Assembly (NCBI GenBank): GCA_003233235.1
Contig: QILF01000134.1
Coordinates: forward strand, 1-34,869
DNA from: Zetaproteobacteria bacterium
Lineage (GTDB): Bacteria > Pseudomonadota > Zetaproteobacteria > Mariprofundales > Mariprofundaceae
Reading direction: 5' to 3'
DNA length: 34,869 nucleotides
Shown in pieces: positions 6,070 through 14,661 of the stretch. Positions within the stretch are counted from its first letter, which is position 1; every line of letters begins with the position of its first letter. The notes below the pieces were generated by a model. It saw only the letters and a list, made by a program, of their open reading frames with translations. It was not told the origin of the DNA and made no database searches. The position numbers and the translations under genes were made by a program.

Positions 6070-7938
6070 ATGTGGATTGAAGCCCCTATTGATTTAAACA
6101 CCTTGCCACGCGAGCCGGGGGTGTACCGTATGCTTGATGGTGAGCGCAAGGTGCTTTACATCGGCAAGGCGCGAAATTTGCGCAAACGTGTATCCAGTTA
6201 TTTTCAGCGGCAGCCTGATTCGCCACGCACGCAGGCAATGGTGCAGCAGATTTGCGACCTGAATTTCAGCGTCACGCCATCGGAAGCCGAAGCACTGATT
6301 CTTGAACACAATCTGATCAAACAACTCAAGCCGCGCTACAATGTGTTGCTCAAGGATGCAAAATCTTATCCCTATATTTTGCTCAGCGATGCCGTTTACC
6401 CGCGTTTAATCATGCATCGCGGCAAACGCGACCGCCCCGGCGAATATTTCGGGCCATTCCCGAATGCCGGGGCGGTGCATGAAACCCTGCACCAGATGCA
6501 ATCGCTGTTTCGCATTCGTGATTGCGAGGATGCGGTATTTCGCAATCGTTCGCGCCCGTGCATGCAGCACCAGATTGGCCGCTGCACAGCGCCCTGCTGC
6601 GATGCCGTCTCGAAAACCGAATACCGGCAACAGGTGGATGATGCACGCGGCTTTCTCAAAGGTAAAAACGATGCCCTGCTGCGCCACTGGGAGGTGCAAA
6701 TGCAAGAGGCCGCCGATGCACTTGATTTTGAGCAAGCGGGCACACTCCGTGACCGTATCAAGGCTTTGCGTAGCGTTCTAGCCGGTTCGGAAGGCGGAGC
6801 ACTGCCGGAAAATGCCGATGCCATTGCGCTGATTCGTCATGCAACCGGTGTGACCGCTTGCATCGGGGTTCGGCGTGGAGGACGTAATCTCGGCACGCAC
6901 AGTATTCGTGTCGATCAGGCGGTGGATGCCGATAATCTGGAGATTTTACAATCGTTTTTTGCCGAACGTTACCGCCGTGAAACACCGCCAAAAAACATCA
7001 TGCTCGAAACCAGCGAACCGGCTGCTACTGAGTTGGCTCGGTTACTGAAACTTCTCGCTCCGCAAACCCGTTTCACACTACACCGCCCACAACGCGGCGC
7101 ACGCCGTGAATGGCTACTGCAAGTGCGCCGCTCCGGCGAACAATTACAGGCCACGCGCAGCCGTGACAATCAGCAACCGGCATTTGTTGCGCTGGCGGAA
7201 TTTCTGAACCTGCCCGCCACCCCGAAAATCATCGCCGCCGTAGACAACGCCCATCTCGGCGGCAAACAAACCGTAGCCGCTATCGTCTATGCCGACTGGA
7301 ATGGCGCCGACAAGGATCATTACCGCCGCTACAAATTGGATGATATATCGGCGGGGGATGATGTATCGGCGGGGGATGATGTTCCGGCTGGCGACGATTA
7401 CGCGGCGATGCAAGCGGTACTCGGGCGTTTTTTTCGTGCAATTTCGGAACATGAACTGCCTGCACCCGATGTGATGCTGATTGACGGCGGACGCGGCCAG
7501 CTCGGCATCGCGATTGAAGCGGCAAAGCATGCCGGGTTAGCGGATATGAAACTGGCCGGTGTAGCCAAAGGTGACGGGCGCAAAGTTGGCGAAGAAACCA
7601 TCTGGCCGGGTTGGTTAGGAGATCAGGAAAATCCCCCCCCCGGCATCGGTAAACCACTAAAACCGGGCCGCCACTCCGCCGCCCTGCTGCTCATCGCCCG
7701 CGTCCGCGACGAGGCACATCGTTTCGCCGGAGCCTATATGCGCAAACGCAAGAAAAAGAGCATGTTCACCTCGCAACTGGACGGCATCCCGGGTATCGGC
7801 CCGTCTAAACGCACCGCTCTGCTGCGCCATTTCGGTGGTATCGAAGGCGTAAAAAAAGCCGCCCGCGATCAATTGGTACAAGTCGAAGGCATCTCCACCG
7901 CACTGGCTGAACGCATTTTTACGGCACTGCACAGGTAG
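6070..7938 (+). CDS. uvrC: UvrABC excinuclease subunit C
   Basis: UvrC makes both incisions in nucleotide excision repair. The domains are in order: GIY-YIG nuclease (PGVYRMLDGERKVLYIGKAR, residues ~16-36), a cysteine-rich patch, the UVR motif that binds UvrB (FEQAGTLRDRIKALRSV), the RNase H-like nuclease (AAVDNAHLGG with the catalytic Asp; LIDGGRGQL), and two C-terminal helix-hairpin-helix motifs (IPGIGPSKRTALLRHFGG, VEGISTALAERIF). At 622 residues it has the usual length. Just before the conserved GDDYAAM motif there is an 18-bp triplication (7345-7398), and a run of nine C lies at 7633-7641. It starts 47 bases after the glycosylase gene, so the two repair genes may be co-expressed. Confidence 0.97.
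   Translation: MWIEAPIDLNTLPREPGVYRMLDGERKVLYIGKARNLRKRVSSYFQRQPDSPRTQAMVQQICDLNFSVTPSEAEALILEHNLIKQLKPRYNVLLKDAKSYPYILLSDAVYPRLIMHRGKRDRPGEYFGPFPNAGAVHETLHQMQSLFRIRDCEDAVFRNRSRPCMQHQIGRCTAPCCDAVSKTEYRQQVDDARGFLKGKNDALLRHWEVQMQEAADALDFEQAGTLRDRIKALRSVLAGSEGGALPENADAIALIRHATGVTACIGVRRGGRNLGTHSIRVDQAVDADNLEILQSFFAERYRRETPPKNIMLETSEPAATELARLLKLLAPQTRFTLHRPQRGARREWLLQVRRSGEQLQATRSRDNQQPAFVALAEFLNLPATPKIIAAVDNAHLGGKQTVAAIVYADWNGADKDHYRRYKLDDISAGDDVSAGDDVPAGDDYAAMQAVLGRFFRAISEHELPAPDVMLIDGGRGQLGIAIEAAKHAGLADMKLAGVAKGDGRKVGEETIWPGWLGDQENPPPGIGKPLKPGRHSAALLLIARVRDEAHRFAGAYMRKRKKKSMFTSQLDGIPGIGPSKRTALLRHFGGIEGVKKAARDQLVQVEGISTALAERIFTALHR
7345..7398 (+). repeat. Three-unit 18-bp in-frame repeat inside uvrC
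   Basis: The peptides ISAGDD, VSAGDD and VPAGDD (residues 426-443) are encoded by consecutive 18-bp units. The first two units are almost identical in DNA and the third has diverged. The third unit supplies the conserved GDD of the family motif, so the first two look like a local expansion at a surface loop of the RNase H domain. Confidence 0.85.
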
Positions 7939-8077
7939 TATTAATCGACTTCTTTCAACCGGAATAAACCATTAAGCGATGCTAAATTCACCTCAACCGA
8001 CACCGAAAAAGAGGCGAATGCACCACCAATAACCCCTCACTCATTTCAGGGTGGCGAGCTTGGTTCAGGCTTGGCGG

Positions 8078-8842
8078 TCAGTGCCGGAAATAATGCGCCA
8101 TGAGCCGCAAAGACAATCTTCTCGGTGTTATTTTCTGCAATAAATACAATAATTTATGACGTTTTCCCGGAACACAGTAGCCACCACCGCGATCCAGTTT
8201 TTTTAAACTTTCCTCGATAATCAGCCGCGCACGACTGCGAAAGCTGCTGCCCGGGCCTTCGGGCATGCCGGAAACATCGCGGAATCCGGTTGGCGACGGA
8301 CCCGGGGCGAGTGTCACGACGCGTACTTCGCGTTCGATTTCGACACGCATCGCCTCGCTCCAGTAGGTCAATCCGGCTTTGGCAGCAGCATAGGTACTCA
8401 TATTCGGTAGCGGTGTTTCCCCGGCCAGCGACGAGACGTTGATAATAAAACCACGATTGCGACGCAACGTCGGCAGCAATGCATGCGTTAAATCCACAGG
8501 GGCCACCAAATTGGTAAGCAACACACCCATCTGAGGATTAATTTCACGCCGCTCAAACGCGCCCCAGACACCGAAACCGGCATTGTTCACCAACCCGTAC
8601 AAATCAGGATACTGCTTGACTGTTTCGATAAATTCCTCACGTGCTGAATCAACCGATAAGTCGGCATATAGGCAGTCGTGATCGTGTGGTGATTTCAGGA
8701 CATGCAGCGTCATTTGCATGCGCGGTTTGTCGCGCCCGTGCAGCAGCAGGCGATAACCGCGTTGCTCCAGTTGGCGGGCGAATTCACAGCCGAAACCACC
8801 GGATGCGCCGGTAATCAGCACCCGTGGTCGCGTATCAGTCAT
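8078..8842 (-). CDS. Short-chain dehydrogenase/reductase
   Basis: This 254-residue classical SDR oxidoreductase has the nucleotide-binding TGASGGFG near residue 11, NNAG in the middle, the catalytic Ser in INVSS and the YxxxK dyad in TYAAAKAG. The Arg-rich HGRD segment after the second strand suggests NADP(H) preference. The substrate cannot be read from sequence; the closest general pattern is the YqjQ/DltE-like SDR group. Its ATG overlaps the stop of the upstream PHP phosphatase gene by four bases (ATGA), so the two are co-translated. It converges on uvrC with 139 bases between, in which I see no clear terminator. Confidence 0.9.
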   Translation of the reverse strand: MTDTRPRVLITGASGGFGCEFARQLEQRGYRLLLHGRDKPRMQMTLHVLKSPHDHDCLYADLSVDSAREEFIETVKQYPDLYGLVNNAGFGVWGAFERREINPQMGVLLTNLVAPVDLTHALLPTLRRNRGFIINVSSLAGETPLPNMSTYAAAKAGLTYWSEAMRVEIEREVRVVTLAPGPSPTGFRDVSGMPEGPGSSFRSRARLIIEESLKKLDRGGGYCVPGKRHKLLYLLQKITPRRLSLRLMAHYFRH

Positions 8843-9678
8843 CCTCTGTGACCTTGCGCCCGCTCAATCGACTGCATGCTGCGTTTTCTTTTTGCAAAAG
8901 CGCACACCTCATGCACACCACTGGCTTCGAGCAATTCGAGGCATGCATCCATGCCGTGACCAACAGCATCCGGGCCGTGTGCATCGGAGCCGTAAGCGAA
9001 GGGGATTTTCAATTCTGCAGCGCGTTTGACGATGCGCGGATGCGGATAAATCTCGCCAACCGGCTTGCGTAAACCCGCCGAGCTTATTTCCAGCGCACAG
9101 TCGGCTTTTTGCACCGCTTGCAGCATCGCCTCCTCGGCTGCCAACACGCGTACGCTGCCTTCAGGCGGGCGATGGCCGAATTTCTTAATCAAATCAGGAT
9201 GGCCGATAATATCAAACATACCGGTTGCCGCCGATTGCGCCACCAGATCGAAATAAGCGCAGTAAACCTCCTCAACGCCAACCACATCCCAATGGGCAAG
9301 GCGCGCCGGATTATCGAAATCCCAATCCTCGATATAGTGCACCGAGCCGATGATATAATCCCAATCGTAGAGTCCAATCATACGCGCAACCCCTTCTTCA
9401 CTGCCGAGACGAAAATCCGCCTCTAAACCGATACGCACCGTCAAATCATCCGCCAATACATCGCGCACCTGTTCTACTTCCGTTAAATAACCGTGCAATT
9501 CCGCTGGCGACATCCGCCAATCGTCCATGAACCCCTTCGGCATTGGCGAATGATCGGACATCCCGATTTCAACCATCCCCATCGCCAGCGCCACCTCGGC
9601 AAATTCGCGCACCGTACCACTGGCATGATGACAGCGTGGCGTGTGCATGTGGTAGTCGGGAACAGGACAAAAGCGCAT
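8839..9678 (-). CDS. PHP-domain histidinol-phosphatase-like protein
   Basis: This 279-residue PHP phosphoesterase resembles the HisJ/HisK histidinol-phosphatases of the histidine pathway. Metal-binding PHP motifs are visible: DYHMHTPRCHHASGT at the N-terminus, SDHSPMP, GLEADF, GSVHYIEDWDFD, IGHPDL and a C-terminal GSDAHGPDAVGHG. No other his gene is in the window, so the substrate is a family-based inference. The start is ATG 9678 (TTG 9681 is adjacent), with no strong ribosome site. It lies divergent from fdxA across a 239-base spacer in which I found no defined promoter. Its stop overlaps the SDR start. Confidence 0.85.
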   Translation of the reverse strand: MRFCPVPDYHMHTPRCHHASGTVREFAEVALAMGMVEIGMSDHSPMPKGFMDDWRMSPAELHGYLTEVEQVRDVLADDLTVRIGLEADFRLGSEEGVARMIGLYDWDYIIGSVHYIEDWDFDNPARLAHWDVVGVEEVYCAYFDLVAQSAATGMFDIIGHPDLIKKFGHRPPEGSVRVLAAEEAMLQAVQKADCALEISSAGLRKPVGEIYPHPRIVKRAAELKIPFAYGSDAHGPDAVGHGMDACLELLEASGVHEVCAFAKRKRSMQSIERAQGHRG

Positions 9679-9917
9679 CAACGGAACTTAAGGGAAAAGT
9701 AAGCCCCCTGTCCAGCAATTTTGACTGTCTGGAAGTCCTTGATTTGCGCCTGTCTGATCAAAACCGTGCCCTCAGGCAGCCTTGGTGGAATAGCAGCTTA
9801 CCTGCGGCATTATTCCAGCAAACAACACCCGTTTGACTATGGATGCCCCGAAAACGTGACGCTGGCGCAAACCTTATGTTAGCTTGCGGGCATAAATCAA
9901 TATGAAGTGAGGTTCAT

Positions 9918-10262
9918 ATGGCCTTTGTAGTTACCCAGCTTTGCAAAGATTGCGTTGATACAGCATGTGTTGAAGTCTGTCCTGTCGACTGCTTCTTCCA
10001 ACCGAAAGAAATCAGTGCCGACACTCCGAACATGCTTTATATCTCTCCGGAAGAGTGTATCGACTGCGCTGTTTGCGAGCCGGAATGCCCTTGGGAAGCA
10101 ATTTATCCCGAAGAAGACGTGCCCGAAGTATTCGTCAGCGATATTGCGCTGAATGAAATTAGCGATACCAATCGTGATGCTTTTGATCTTGCCAAAGTTA
10201 AAGAGCATGAGCCGCCAAGCGCCGATGAAGTCGCCGAAAACAAAGAAAAATACGGCCTCTAG
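9918..10262 (+). CDS. fdxA: 7Fe ferredoxin (3Fe-4S/4Fe-4S), FdxA type
   Basis: This 114-residue acidic ferredoxin has a first cluster region [17 protein letters not shown] and a second, classical C-x2-C-x2-C-x3-CP cluster ([12 protein letters not shown]). The layout matches FdxA/FdI proteins with one [3Fe-4S] and one [4Fe-4S] cluster, which act as soluble low-potential electron carriers. A ribosome site (AGTGAGG) precedes the ATG. The C-terminal ~45 residues form a charged tail usual for this group. A terminator-like hairpin follows the gene, so it is probably a single-gene unit. Confidence 0.93.
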   Translation: MAFVVTQLCKDCVDTACVEVCPVDCFFQPKEISADTPNMLYISPEECIDCAVCEPECPWEAIYPEEDVPEVFVSDIALNEISDTNRDAFDLAKVKEHEPPSADEVAENKEKYGL

Positions 10263-10280
10263 CCCAATTTTACCAGCCAT

Positions 10281-10317
10281 ACGGGCGGCTCAGTAAAAAC
10301 GGGCCGCCTGTTTCTTT
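10281..10317 (+). terminator. Rho-independent terminator after fdxA
   Basis: A nine-pair stem (ACGGGCGGC at 10281-10289 with GCCGCCTGT at 10303-10311, one G-U pair) closes a 13-base loop and runs into TTTCTTT. It lies 18 bases after the fdxA stop. Confidence 0.7.
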
Positions 10318-10374
10318 GCCAACCACCAACCTGCCTACTTTTCCCGTGCAGCCATCCCCCTCCCTTCCCCCGCA

Positions 10375-11487
10375 ATGACTGACCCGCGCCCGGCACTGAT
10401 TGGCATGACCCACAACGATTTGCTTGCCTTGTGCGAACAAGCTGGGGTCAAAAGCGTACATGCCGACACCTTGCGCGCGCATATTTTCCGGCGTGGAAAC
10501 CAGAACGTCCGCGATATTTCCGATATACCGCACGAATTTTACCGCTTCCTCGAAGAACACACCTGCCGACTGGAACCTGCATTAAGCGCCGCGCAACAAA
10601 GCGAAGATGGAACAGGAAAATTTCTACTGCGCATGGCAGATGGCCGCGAAATCGAAACGGTACTCATTCCCGGTAAGGGGCGGTTAACGCAATGTATTTC
10701 CACACAAGTCGGCTGCGCGGTTGGTTGCACATTCTGTTTAACGGCTGTTGGCGGGCTGATACGAAACCTTGATACAGCGGAAATGATTGCGCAAATTCTG
10801 ACTGCCCAGACATATGCCAGAGAAAAACATGGTGAAATGAAATTTGGCGAAGAAACCTCTACCGGACAACGACCACGCAATCTTGTTTTGATGGGCATGG
10901 GCGAGCCGCTGCACAATTACAATGCCGTAGCACGTTTTATCCGCATCGTTACCGACCCCGCAGGCATGGCTTTTTCACCGCGCCGCGTCACGGTCTCCAC
11001 GGCAGGGTATGTACCGGGAATCATGCGCATGACAGACGATAATTTACCATGCAATCTGGCGCTTTCGCTCAATGCCACAGATGATAAAACACGCAATCGT
11101 ATTATGCCCATCAACCGTCGCTGGCCTATTGCCGAGGTTCTTGAAGCAACACAACGCTTTGCCAGAGGCAGCAACAAGCGCATTCTTATCGAATACGTTA
11201 TGCTCGCCGACATCAACGACAGTGATGCCGACGCACACCGCCTGCTTTTTCTGCTCAAAAACATCCCCTGCACCATCAATCTCCTGCCGTTTAATCATTT
11301 TTCAGGAAGTGAATTTCAGCGCCCCGATAACACACGCGTCGATAGCTTCGCAAAAATCGTAAGTCACGCCGGTAAAGTCGTCATCGTTCGCGAATCGCGC
11401 GGGCGCGATATTTCAGCGGCCTGCGGACAACTGCGCAGCGAAAGCCAACAACGCAAAACATCAATAACATCTACCGCAGCGACTTAA
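10375..11487 (+). CDS. rlmN: Dual-specificity RNA methyltransferase RlmN
   Basis: RlmN is a radical-SAM enzyme that methylates C2 of A2503 in 23S rRNA and, in E. coli, A37 of some tRNAs. The radical-SAM cysteines appear as C-x3-C-x2-C in GCAVGCTFCLTAVGG. The GMGEPLHNY motif follows, and the second catalytic cysteine lies near the C-terminus in ISAACGQL. At 370 residues it is of normal length. The ATG at 10375 has only a purine-poor upstream region, so the exact start is less certain than the identity; an ATG at 10405 is a possible alternative. It lies alone between the fdxA terminator and a small lipoprotein gene. Confidence 0.95.
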   Translation: MTDPRPALIGMTHNDLLALCEQAGVKSVHADTLRAHIFRRGNQNVRDISDIPHEFYRFLEEHTCRLEPALSAAQQSEDGTGKFLLRMADGREIETVLIPGKGRLTQCISTQVGCAVGCTFCLTAVGGLIRNLDTAEMIAQILTAQTYAREKHGEMKFGEETSTGQRPRNLVLMGMGEPLHNYNAVARFIRIVTDPAGMAFSPRRVTVSTAGYVPGIMRMTDDNLPCNLALSLNATDDKTRNRIMPINRRWPIAEVLEATQRFARGSNKRILIEYVMLADINDSDADAHRLLFLLKNIPCTINLLPFNHFSGSEFQRPDNTRVDSFAKIVSHAGKVVIVRESRGRDISAACGQLRSESQQRKTSITSTAAT

Positions 11488-11529
11488 ATCAACGTTTTCC
11501 TTGTCAAACAACCACCGTTTACGGCATCC

Positions 11530-11558
11530 TTGACGCATCCAGCTATCATTGTTGTAAA
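11530..11558 (+). promoter_or_regulatory. Possible sigma-70 promoter for the small lipoprotein gene
   Basis: TTGACG (11530-11535) and TGTAAA (11553-11558) are 17 bases apart, 28 bases ahead of the lipoprotein ATG. The region is framed by an inverted repeat, CCGTTTAC (11515-11522) and GTAAACGG (11554-11561), whose right arm covers the -10 box. The -10 box matches consensus at four of six bases only. Confidence 0.35.
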
Positions 11559-11585
11559 CGGGGCTTCATTGTGAGGAGAAGAAAC

Positions 11586-12068
11586 ATGCACATGCTATTC
11601 AGGTTCGGGTTTATTTTTGTTCTAACAATATCGCTAACATCCTGCATCACTACCGACGGTTTCAGCCTACCCGGTATCGGCACCAGCGATACGGCAGAAA
11701 CAACAGCACCGGTTACTTCTGATGGCAAGGCTATTCCACCGCCCGTTATTGCCGAATTCGGGGACATTCCGATTCCACGTGAACTCACCCGTCAGGATGA
11801 CCAAAGTTTTATTTACGAAGCACCGGGAACCGTTATCGGTGTCATGGTTTATACCGGCCACCGTATTGATCCAAACAGTTTGAACGGTTTCTTCCGCGAG
11901 CAGATGCCCGCGCAAGGTTGGCGTTTCATCAACGCTTACAAGGATCAAAACATCGACCTGTTCTATTTGAAAGACAATCGCAGTTGCCAGATTTCCATTA
12001 AATCCGGCATGCTGGAAACAAAAGTGATTATTAAGGTCGGACCTTCCTCATCGGGAAACGGTGGCTGA
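11586..12068 (+). CDS. Putative lipoprotein of unknown function
   Basis: This 160-residue protein starts at ATG 11586 with GAGGAG seven bases upstream. A lipoprotein signal peptide is clear: a hydrophobic stretch then LTSC with the lipidated Cys at residue 20. After a Ser/Thr-rich linker comes a compact domain from about residue 55 (IPIPRELT) to the end, including a YEAPGTVIG strand and the helix FFREQMPAQGWRF. The pattern of two short alpha/beta repeats resembles small periplasmic lipoproteins found in many Gram-negatives, but I do not recognise a named family. No operon partner is visible: the next gene is on the opposite strand, beyond a 215-base gap that holds no clear feature. Confidence 0.75.
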   Translation: MHMLFRFGFIFVLTISLTSCITTDGFSLPGIGTSDTAETTAPVTSDGKAIPPPVIAEFGDIPIPRELTRQDDQSFIYEAPGTVIGVMVYTGHRIDPNSLNGFFREQMPAQGWRFINAYKDQNIDLFYLKDNRSCQISIKSGMLETKVIIKVGPSSSGNGG

Positions 12069-12283
12069 CTGAAAACGGACAACACGCCCACCTGACCATT
12101 TACATGTTTTTTATGCGCTGTTAAAGAAGCGCTGATCAATTCATGAATTCGCTGTTGCATTCATCATACACCAACTCGGCGTTGCAACATTTCGCAATAG
12201 CCGTGCTATGACGCGCATGTTGCGCCTTGATTTGGCACATTCTTAATTGCAAGCTGCTTTACCCAGAATTAATCAACACTTCC

Positions 12284-12853
12284 TTAAAGGCTACTTAGAT
12301 TATCGCGTGCTACGGTGTATTTCGGATCAATGCGTAGCGCATCGTTAAACTCGCTTTTTGCCCGATCCCGGTCATGGCGTTCGTTGCGCGAATAATACGC
12401 GACGCCGAGATCATTATGCGCCTGTGCATTATCCGGACATAGTTTTACGGCCTGTTCCAGAAAATAAATCCTGTCGTCGTTATTTGCGCTACCGGCTGCA
12501 CGACTAACATAATCTTTTGCAGCATAACAATCACGTCCGGCTATCTTCGCCCCGCCCCGATACGCTGCCGACGGTGCGACTGGCGATGTAAGCGACTGCT
12601 GCTGCGCCTGCGCCTCCCTGCGCCCCTCCTGTTTAGCTTTTTTCTCGCTCTTATCCATCTGATTACCCAGAAAATAACCACCAAGCGCGCCAATCACCGC
12701 ACCCTTACCCGAACCCCCTGTTCGATCTGCGGCATGACCGATAGCCGCACCTGCACCTGCGCCGAGCAATGCGCCCATCAAACCCTTCTCGCCAGCCATT
12801 GAAGGTGTTGCCAACATCAGTATTGCAACGGCAATCATCCATACCTTACGCAT
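12284..12853 (-). CDS. Exported glycine-zipper protein with a TPR-like C-terminus
   Basis: This 189-residue envelope protein starts at the ATG ending at 12853. An AGGAGGT site lies seven bases before that codon but only one base before an in-frame ATG two codons upstream, which decides the start. A signal peptide ends at SMA-GE. A glycine zipper follows (LLGAGAGAAIGHAADRTGG and GALGGYFLGNQMD), a motif that inserts in or packs against membranes. A charged Gln-rich linker leads to a C-terminal tetratricopeptide segment (AQAHNDLGVAYYSRNE, FNDALRIDPKY). Its role is unknown; a structural or chaperone-like role in the outer envelope is plausible. The OmpA-type gene upstream on the same strand also carries a glycine zipper. 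Confidence 0.8.
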   Translation of the reverse strand: MRKVWMIAVAILMLATPSMAGEKGLMGALLGAGAGAAIGHAADRTGGSGKGAVIGALGGYFLGNQMDKSEKKAKQEGRREAQAQQQSLTSPVAPSAAYRGGAKIAGRDCYAAKDYVSRAAGSANNDDRIYFLEQAVKLCPDNAQAHNDLGVAYYSRNERHDRDRAKSEFNDALRIDPKYTVARDNLSSL

Positions 12854-13000
12854 TGCCATGACCTCCTGTTTATCGGTCACAAAACCAAACACTGAGGCAG
12901 ACAATATTCACGACCCGACCTTAAGGCACAGGTATACTCCGAGAGTCTCAGCTATAATAAGTATAGTCCATGAAACAGAATATTACATGTTACATGGCAG

Positions 13001-13039
13001 AAAAAAGGCCCGGCAGGAATGCTAACGTCCGACCGGGCC
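13001..13039 (-). terminator. Rho-independent terminator downstream of the OmpA-type gene
   Basis: On the minus strand, GGCCCGG (complement of 13033-13039) pairs with CCGGGCC (complement of 13007-13013) and runs straight into TTTTTT (13001-13006). It would end transcription of the OmpA-type gene. The palindromic element at 13065-13223 now separates it from that gene. Confidence 0.75.
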
Positions 13040-13058
13040 ACATGTTAAAAAACAGAAA

Positions 13059-13230
13059 CTATTGAGCCACTTGCAAAAGTCGTGAGCGGCGATTTTCGTC
13101 CCCACTCCGGCGCGATTTTAAGTTGGAATTTCAGCAAATGGAACCACCATTCACCTCATTCCAACTTAAAATCGCACTCGAAGTGGGATTGCAACTCATC
13201 CACCCAGACTTTTGCAAGCGACTCTATTGA
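13059..13230. mobile_element. Palindromic MITE-like element, copy A, with flanking direct repeats
   Basis: A 159-bp element (about 13065-13223) has terminal inverted repeats AGCCACTTGCAAAAGTC and GACTTTTGCAAGCGACT. Inside, GCGATTTTAAGTTGGAAT is followed by its exact complement 28 bases later, so the whole element can fold into one long hairpin. The direct repeat CTATTGA lies at 13059-13065 and 13224-13230. Repeat-to-repeat distance is 165 bases (55 codons). It carries no transposase. The right-hand repeat contains the stop codon of the OmpA-type gene, so the element lies exactly at the end of that gene. Copies B (32898-33080) and C (18137-18191) share the same ends. Confidence 0.88.
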
Positions 13231-13910
13231 ATATCCTGATCCGGCTTAATAATCATTTCCACACGGCGATTCAGCTGCCTTCCGGCCTCACTGGCATTGC
13301 TGGCACGCGGTTCAAGTTCGCCGCGCCCCTCGCTACGAACCCGCCGTGGATTCACACCTCTGTCTTCCAGATAAAAAGCCACAGCGCGGGCACGTTGCTC
13401 GGATAAACTCTGATTGTAAGCAGCGGAACCAACATCATCGGTGTGTCCGATAATAGTAATGGAACTGCGATTATAACGTTGCAGGATATTAGCAACCTTA
13501 TCCAGCGAACTGGCAAACGCCGGATTGATTTGTGCCGAATTGAAATCGAACGACACCTCGCTACTCATGGTTATTTTCAGGTTTTCATTACGCAGGCGCT
13601 CAATTTCAATCTGATGCGCACGCTTTTCACTTGCCAACTGCTGCTCGAATTCCGCCTGCTGCTTATCCATATAATAGCCGACACCAGCACCCATTGCGCC
13701 ACCTGCCGCCGCACCAATCAAAGCCCCTTTCAAAGCTCCGCCTGAATGATCGCCTTGAAAACCAATCACCGCACCGGCAAGTGCACCAAGTGCAGCTCCG
13801 GCGGCGGCTTTTTGCTTAGCCTGGGCATTCGGATCGTTGGGTGTAGTGACACAAGCAGTTAAAATCACTACCAGCATCAGGGAAAGTCCGTATTTCATCG
13901 TTCTATGCAT
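13224..13910 (-). CDS. OmpA-family lipoprotein with glycine zipper
   Basis: This 228-residue outer-membrane lipoprotein has a peptidoglycan-binding domain. The signal peptide ends in the lipobox LTAC. A glycine zipper follows (ALGALAGAVIGFQGDHSGG, GAAAGGAMGAGVGYYMDKQ), then a coiled-coil stretch, then the OmpA C-terminal domain with FDFNSAQINP, GHTDDVGS and LNRRVEMII. It resembles YiaD-type proteins, which tether the outer membrane to peptidoglycan. The ATG at 13910 is five bases after GGAGG; a GTG just upstream is too close to it. The TAG stop lies in the direct repeat flanking palindromic element A, and the gene's terminator is found beyond that element. Confidence 0.92.
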   Translation of the reverse strand: MHRTMKYGLSLMLVVILTACVTTPNDPNAQAKQKAAAGAALGALAGAVIGFQGDHSGGALKGALIGAAAGGAMGAGVGYYMDKQQAEFEQQLASEKRAHQIEIERLRNENLKITMSSEVSFDFNSAQINPAFASSLDKVANILQRYNRSSITIIGHTDDVGSAAYNQSLSEQRARAVAFYLEDRGVNPRRVRSEGRGELEPRASNASEAGRQLNRRVEMIIKPDQDIQ

Positions 13911-14012
13911 CACTGCCTCCGAGCAAGGTTAAATCAAGATGAGAAACTATAATTCAGAATGTGAAAAATTCACAGGGGAATGGCTGCGCCATCAAGTTAC
14001 CCACCACAATCA

Positions 14013-14651
14013 TCACAAATCGAGCCATGGCGCATCACTGCGCCGTTTTTCCTCGTAAACGCGAATATCCGCACTATTTTCCAATGTCAGTGCAATATCG
14101 TCCAGACCGTTGAGCAAACAATGTTTACGAAAAGGTTCGACATCGAAATTCAGCACCTCGCCCGCAGCCGTAGTTACTGTTTGTGCCTGCAAATCAACCG
14201 TTAGTTCATAGCCTTCTTTTTCTGCACAGGCTTTGAATAACCCATCCAGCGCATCGCCATCCATAACAATCGGTAACATGCCGTTTTTAAAGCAGTTATT
14301 GTAGAAAATATCTGCAAATGACGGGGCAATAATACAGCGAAAACCGAACCCAAGCAGCGCCCACGGCGCATGCTCGCGCGACGAACCACAACCGAAATTT
14401 TCGCGTGCCAGTAAAATAGACGCATCCCGATAACGTGTCTGATTAAGCACAAAATCCTTTTTCTCCGGACGGTTTGTGCAATCCATGCCCGGTTCACCGC
14501 GATCCTCGTAGCGCCATTCGTCAAACAGAAACGGCCCGTAACCGGTGCGCTTGATACTCTTCAAAAATTGTTTGGGAATAATCGCATCAGTATCGACATT
14601 GGCACGATCCATCGGTGCGACCAAACCCTTAAGTGTTGTAAATGCCTGCAT
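14013..14651 (-). CDS. leuD: 3-isopropylmalate dehydratase small subunit
   Basis: LeuD pairs with LeuC to isomerise 2-isopropylmalate to 3-isopropylmalate in leucine synthesis. This 212-residue protein starts [20 protein letters not shown] and has the family signature [16 protein letters not shown], all typical of the small subunit swivel domain. The ATG ending at 14651 is preceded by AAGGAG. It follows leuC by ten bases on the same strand. leuA and leuB are not in the window, so the leucine genes are at least partly dispersed in this genome. Confidence 0.97.
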   Translation of the reverse strand: MQAFTTLKGLVAPMDRANVDTDAIIPKQFLKSIKRTGYGPFLFDEWRYEDRGEPGMDCTNRPEKKDFVLNQTRYRDASILLARENFGCGSSREHAPWALLGFGFRCIIAPSFADIFYNNCFKNGMLPIVMDGDALDGLFKACAEKEGYELTVDLQAQTVTTAAGEVLNFDVEPFRKHCLLNGLDDIALTLENSADIRVYEEKRRSDAPWLDL

Positions 14652-14661
14652 CGTTATCTCC

